Assembly (NCBI RefSeq): GCF_000282195.1
Contig: NZ_AKJT01000095.1
Span: 31,421 to 95,420, forward strand
Length of the DNA stretch: 64,000 bases
Direction of reading: 5' to 3'
From: Pseudomonas sp. GM18
GTDB taxonomy: Bacteria; Pseudomonadota; Gammaproteobacteria; Pseudomonadales; Pseudomonadaceae
Both the position numbers and the translations under genes were made by a program. Below are positions 60,750-64,000 of this stretch, in pieces (the first letter of the stretch is position 1; the number at the start of each line of letters is the position of its first letter). The notes under the pieces were generated by a model that saw only the letters and a list, made by a program, of their open reading frames with translations, made no database searches and was not told the DNA's origin.

Positions 60750-60876
60750 GCTCCTATTGCTGCATGGGAGCCGTCACTTTTCGCCTACTAAACGATGGGG
60801 TGGCGGCTGTACGCAGGTTAGTAGGCCGGTCAATAGGAAAACCGGTGCACCCGAAGGTGCCCCACGCACAGCCACC
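60750..60876 (-). ncRNA. Structured leader RNA, copy B (cis-regulatory candidate)
   Basis: Same layout as copy A at 29499-29621. Minus strand: closing helix GGTGGCTGTGCG (60876-60865) with CGTACAGCCGCC (60813-60802, two G-U pairs); hairpin GCACC-UUCG-GGTGC (60860-60847); CCGGT/ACCGG hairpin (about 60845-60824); pseudoknot-type GCCTACTAA (60826-60818) with TTAGTAGGC (60791-60783), nine pairs; then CGAAAAGTG and an SD-masking hairpin GCTCC/GGAGC (60771-60750). It lies directly before the DUF6124-like gene. Confidence 0.7.
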
Positions 60877-61143
60877 ATATTCAGCATCCGACAAAAAGTG
60901 CCAGACATGAGCATGAACCGCTATGCGCCTATTGATCCGGGCTACTAAACCCGATCACTGATGAGCAGTGACGAACCGAGACTAGCCACGAGATTCCGTC
61001 GGCGCAAGCGAGCGGAATGATCTAGGAAATGTCCTGCAAATGAAAGGGATCGGGCCTGCTGGCACCCTGATTTTCCTGTGCGAAAACTTCCCCTTCGGCG
61101 AGGGGATTGTCTTAATGCCAGTCAGTTAAGCCGTAACGCGATC
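60877..61143. other. Gene-free stretch
   Basis: I see no convincing gene here. It holds the upstream (promoter) side of the copy-B leader and a terminator-like CCCCTTCGGCGAGGGG hairpin near 61090-61108. Short frames lack ribosome sites. Confidence 0.5.
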
Positions 61144-61276
61144 TGTAGCAGCTGGCGAAGCCTGCGTTCGGCTGCGAAGCAGTCGTAAAATCAGAGTTCG
61201 CGGTGTTTCAGGAAGACTGTGCAAGCAGGATTTACGACTGCTTCGCAGCCGAACGCAGGCTTCGCCAGCTGCTACA
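61144..61276. repeat. 46-bp perfect inverted repeat (third REP class)
   Basis: Arms 61144-61189 and 61231-61276 (TGTAGCAGCTGGCGAAGCCT... class) are perfectly complementary over 46 bp, with a 41-bp loop. It lies at the 3' side of metI. Confidence 0.88.
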
Positions 61277-61303
61277 AGGTGAGCGTCGCGGCTGCTATCT
61301 CGA

Positions 61304-61948
61304 TCAGCGCTTGTTGAGTCCACGCGCCAACCGATCCCCACCCAACTGAATCACCGCCACCAACACCACCAGCAACACAATCACCGTCAACATGATCTGG
61401 CTATCAAACCGCTGATACCCATACCGATAAGCAATGTCCCCCAACCCGCCAGCGCCAATCGCCCCGGCCATGGCCGATGAGTTGATCATGGTCACCAACG
61501 TAATCGTGAATCCACCGACAATCCCCGGCAGCGCCTCGGGCAGCAGCACATGCCAGACGATATGCCAGCGCCGGCAGCCCATCGCCTGCGCCGCTTCAAT
61601 CAACCCATGGTCGACTTCCCGCAGGCTGACTTCGGCGATACGCGCGAAGAACGGCGTGGCGGCGATGGTCAGCGGAACTACGGCGGCCCATACGCCATAG
61701 GTGGTGCCGACGATCAAGCGGGTGAACGGAATCAACGCCACCATCAAAATCAAAAACGGAATCGAGCGGAACAGGTTCACGAACGCGCCCAGTGCGCGGT
61801 TCAGTGCCGGTGCTTCGTAGATCCCGCCCTTGGCGCTGGTGACCAGAATCACCGCCAAAGGAATGCCCACCAACAGCGCGATCAGCGACGAGACGCCGAC
61901 CATCAGGAAGGTGTCGATGAAACCTTGCAGCAACCGATCAAACCACAT
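61304..61948 (-). CDS. metI: Methionine ABC transporter permease MetI
   Basis: A 214-residue permease with five membrane helices and the MetI signature loop (EAAQAMGCRRWHIVWHVLLPEALPGIVGG). Overlaps metN by 11 bp. Imports D- and L-methionine with MetN and MetQ. Confidence 0.93.
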   Translation of the reverse strand: MWFDRLLQGFIDTFLMVGVSSLIALLVGIPLAVILVTSAKGGIYEAPALNRALGAFVNLFRSIPFLILMVALIPFTRLIVGTTYGVWAAVVPLTIAATPFFARIAEVSLREVDHGLIEAAQAMGCRRWHIVWHVLLPEALPGIVGGFTITLVTMINSSAMAGAIGAGGLGDIAYRYGYQRFDSQIMLTVIVLLVVLVAVIQLGGDRLARGLNKR

Positions 61949-63059
61949 AACCCAGCACCTCTACCTGTTGCGCCCAATGACCGGCGCGCTGACGCAATTC
62001 CTCGGCACCGAGGGACGAACCGGTCACCGCCAGCAGCAATTGCCCCAGCGCATGGCCCTGAATCCGCTCTACGCCTCCTTGCAGCAAGCGCACGCGGCCA
62101 CCGAGGGCGCTGAACAGCGCCGCCAGGTCTGGCTCGTCACGTGTGCTGCCGGTGAATTGCAAGCGCAGCACCACGGCGGCGTCTGAAGACTGTGGCTGTG
62201 CCCGCAAGCGGCTTTGCAGTTCTTCCGGCAAACCGTGTTGCAGCGGTGCGAGCAAGGTCTTGCTGACCTCATGCTGCGGGTTGCCGAAGACTTCCCAGAC
62301 CGGCCCTTGCTCGACGATTCGCCCGTGCTCCAACACCACGACCCGATCACAGATATCGCGGATCACCGCCATCTCGTGGGTGATCAGCACGATGGTCAGG
62401 CCCAGGCGCTGATTGATCTCGCGCAACAGGCCGAGGATCGATTGGGTGGTCTCCGGATCAAGGGCTGAAGTGGCCTCGTCGCACAGCAGAATTTCCGGGT
62501 CATGCACCAACGCACGGGCGATGCCGACACGTTGTTTCTGCCCGCCGGAAAGCTGCGCCGGATAAGCCTTGTGCTTGCCTTGCAGGCCGACCAGTTCCAG
62601 CAATTCACGGACCTTCTGCTCGCGTTTTTCCTTGGGCACACCGGCGACTTTCAGCGGCAACTCGACGTTCTGCCAAACCGTCTTGGCCGACATCAAATTG
62701 AAGTGCTGGAAGATCATGCCGATCCGTCGGCGCAGCGCCACCAGGCGGTCTTCATCGAACTCGCCGATGTCCACCTGATCGATCAATATTCGCCCGCTGC
62801 TCGGTTGTTCGAGGCGGTTGATGGTGCGGATCAGCGACGACTTGCCGGCACCGCTGCGCCCGATGATGCCGAACACTTCGCCGCGCTGGATCGCCAGGTC
62901 AATGCCGTGCAGAGCCGCCACCGGACCTTGCTGGCCGTTGTAGGTTTTGCCCAGGCCGATGAAGCGTACGTGGGCGCGGTTCAGCTCGGGGTGCAACTCG
63001 GTACGTTCAGCACTTGGTGGCTCTGGAATCTCCAGTCGCCGTTGGATGGCGGCCGTCAT
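61938..63059 (-). CDS. metN: Methionine ABC transporter ATPase MetN
   Basis: A 373-residue ATPase: Walker A GRSGAGKSS, signature LSGGQKQR, Walker B ILLCDEATSALDPE, H-loop ITHEMAVIRDICDR and a C-terminal NIL regulatory domain (about 290-373). The ATG at 63059 is preferred to an alternative start at 63074, which would overlap metQ. An N-terminal extension of about 30 residues precedes the ATPase core. Confidence 0.92.
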   Translation of the reverse strand: MTAAIQRRLEIPEPPSAERTELHPELNRAHVRFIGLGKTYNGQQGPVAALHGIDLAIQRGEVFGIIGRSGAGKSSLIRTINRLEQPSSGRILIDQVDIGEFDEDRLVALRRRIGMIFQHFNLMSAKTVWQNVELPLKVAGVPKEKREQKVRELLELVGLQGKHKAYPAQLSGGQKQRVGIARALVHDPEILLCDEATSALDPETTQSILGLLREINQRLGLTIVLITHEMAVIRDICDRVVVLEHGRIVEQGPVWEVFGNPQHEVSKTLLAPLQHGLPEELQSRLRAQPQSSDAAVVLRLQFTGSTRDEPDLAALFSALGGRVRLLQGGVERIQGHALGQLLLAVTGSSLGAEELRQRAGHWAQQVEVLGYVV

Positions 63060-63061
63060 GC

Positions 63062-63871
63062 TCAGCTTTCCCAACCGGCTTGATAGAGCTTGCCGTGGGT
63101 CTTATCCAGCGCTGCGCGAACCGCTGGCGAGTGCTGATAGATGTCGACGAATTTGATCAGGCGCGGGTCGGTTTTACTTTTCGGCTGGATCACGAACTGG
63201 ATCACGTATTCCTTGTGATCGAGACCGTCGAACAGCAGCGCGGAGCTGGCATCGAAGGTTTTCGACAGGCGAATGTAGGCCGGGTAACCCTGGACCAGAT
63301 CGGCGTCGTCATAGGCGCGTACCAGTTGCACGGCTTCGACCTGGAGGATTTTGATTTTCTTCGGGCTGGCGATGATGTCTTCTTCAGTCGCCTTGTAGCC
63401 AACGCCCGGTTTGAGCGTGATCAGGCCGGCCTTGGCCAGCAGTTGCAGGCCGCGGCCGCTGTTGATCGGGTCGTTGGCGATGGCCACGCTGGCACCTTCT
63501 GGCAACGCATCGAAACTTTTGTATTTCTTCGAGTAGAGACCGACGTTGTTGATGATGCCGGGGGCGAACGGCACCAGGTCAAAACCGGCGGCGGCCTTGG
63601 CGTTTTCCAGGAACGGGATGTGCTGGAAATAGTTCACATCGATATCGCCCGAGGCGAGGCTCACGTTGGGGGCGATCCAGTCGCTGAATTCCACCAGTTC
63701 GACTTTCAGGCCTTGTTTGTTGGCTTCTTCTACGGCGGCCTCCAGGGGAATGGCGAAGGCGGCGGTGGTGCCGACCTTCAGCGGCGCGTCGGCGGCGAAG
63801 GTGATGGAGCTGAAGAGGCCGAGGGCCAGGGCCAGTGCTTTGACTGGGTGGGTTAAGAGTTTTTTGGTCAT
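63062..63871 (-). CDS. metQ: Methionine-binding protein MetQ
   Basis: A 269-residue NlpA/MetQ-family protein with a cleavable signal peptide (ending TFA-ADAP) and the motifs VGTTAAFAIPLEAAVEEA, DIDVNYFQHIPFLE, VAIANDPINSGRGLQLL and QGYPAYIRL. It lacks a lipobox Cys. First gene of metQ-metN-metI; metN starts two bases after its stop. Confidence 0.92.
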   Translation of the reverse strand: MTKKLLTHPVKALALALGLFSSITFAADAPLKVGTTAAFAIPLEAAVEEANKQGLKVELVEFSDWIAPNVSLASGDIDVNYFQHIPFLENAKAAAGFDLVPFAPGIINNVGLYSKKYKSFDALPEGASVAIANDPINSGRGLQLLAKAGLITLKPGVGYKATEEDIIASPKKIKILQVEAVQLVRAYDDADLVQGYPAYIRLSKTFDASSALLFDGLDHKEYVIQFVIQPKSKTDPRLIKFVDIYQHSPAVRAALDKTHGKLYQAGWES

Positions 63872-63897
63872 GAGATGTCTTCCAGTCAGTTAAGGGC

Positions 63898-64000
63898 GAT
63901 CGTTCCCACGCTCCGCGTGGGAATGCCTCAACGGACGCTCCGCGTCCGCTCTTGGGACGCGGAGCGTCCCGGGCTGCATTCCCACGCGGAGCGTGGGAAC
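63898..64000. repeat. REP doublet (GTTCCCACGC class), to window edge
   Basis: CGATCGTTCCCACGCTCCGCGTGGGAA at the left and the mirrored copy at the right edge, with inner GGACGCTCCGCGTCC and GGACGCGGAGCGTCC hairpins: a REPIN upstream of metQ. Confidence 0.85.

Noticed and set aside
60745..60948. A 67-codon plus-strand frame over leader copy B
   Set aside because: Antisense to the structured leader and lacks a ribosome site.

Overview
The window looks like chromosome of a Pseudomonas of the P. fluorescens group. It is GC-rich. It carries a sulfate-uptake neighbourhood (gabD-gabT, a desaturase, a GGDEF/EAL protein, an OscA-type small protein, sbp-cysT-cysW-cysA) whose order matches, from memory, the PA0265-PA0286 region of P. 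aeruginosa. It also carries a TriABC-type efflux operon, a pgaABCD operon, DUF3077/DUF6124-type small proteins and many Pseudomonas REP-type inverted repeats. Species calls and synteny are from memory; no search was run.

Region by region. 1-5.9 kb: the 3' end of a large adhesin with 102-residue Ig-like repeats, then a TolC-family lipoprotein, an APS kinase, an Asp/Asn beta-hydroxylase-like enzyme and a PAPS-type sulfotransferase in overlapping frames, which suggests a surface protein made, exported and perhaps hydroxylated and sulfated by one operon. 5.9-8.2 kb: slipin and NfeD-like pair, YbaK-like deacylase, DUF2789. 8.4-13.5 kb: MarR regulator with a FUSC/DUF1656/HlyD/OMF efflux operon joined by 4-bp overlaps. 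13.5-16 kb: a hypothetical membrane protein and a YdgA-like protein. 16.2-22.6 kb: pgaABCD for PNAG exopolysaccharide. 22.6-28.2 kb: Rieske-type reductase, YbhB-like protein, and a vWA lipoprotein/ECF sigma/anti-sigma-like operon.

28.2-30.7 kb is a lower-GC accessory strip at the 3' end of tRNA-Arg(CCG). It holds a tandem repeat, a decayed hicAB toxin-antitoxin pair, a DUF3077 gene behind an elaborate structured leader, several further inverted repeats and a small membrane protein. 31.1-34.0 kb: gabD and gabT (GABA catabolism) with a structured intergenic segment. 34.1-39.8 kb: an HDOD response regulator, a diguanylate cyclase, a DesA-like desaturase and a GGDEF/EAL protein. 40.0-44.0 kb: oscA-sbp-cysTWA. 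44.2-47.6 kb: Mpo1-like protein, Crp/Fnr regulator, and an AraC regulator divergent from a second desaturase. 48.1-54.2 kb: RBBP9-like hydrolase, unusual sigma-54 activator, orphan MetQ-like protein and a complete polar amino-acid ABC transporter, probably sulfur scavenging. 54.4-59.6 kb: TriABC-like RND pump. 59.6-60.7 kb: methyltransferase and DUF6124 gene. 61.3-63.9 kb: metQ-metN-metI on the minus strand.

The most novel signal is a structured RNA seen twice (29499-29621 and 60750-60876), both times on the minus strand just upstream of a small-protein gene. The two copies share a 12-bp closing helix, a cUUCGg-capped hairpin whose stem covaries, a CCGG hairpin, a covarying pseudoknot-type helix and a hairpin that masks the Shine-Dalgarno sequence. 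It looks like a cis-regulatory leader; I do not recognise it as a named RNA family.
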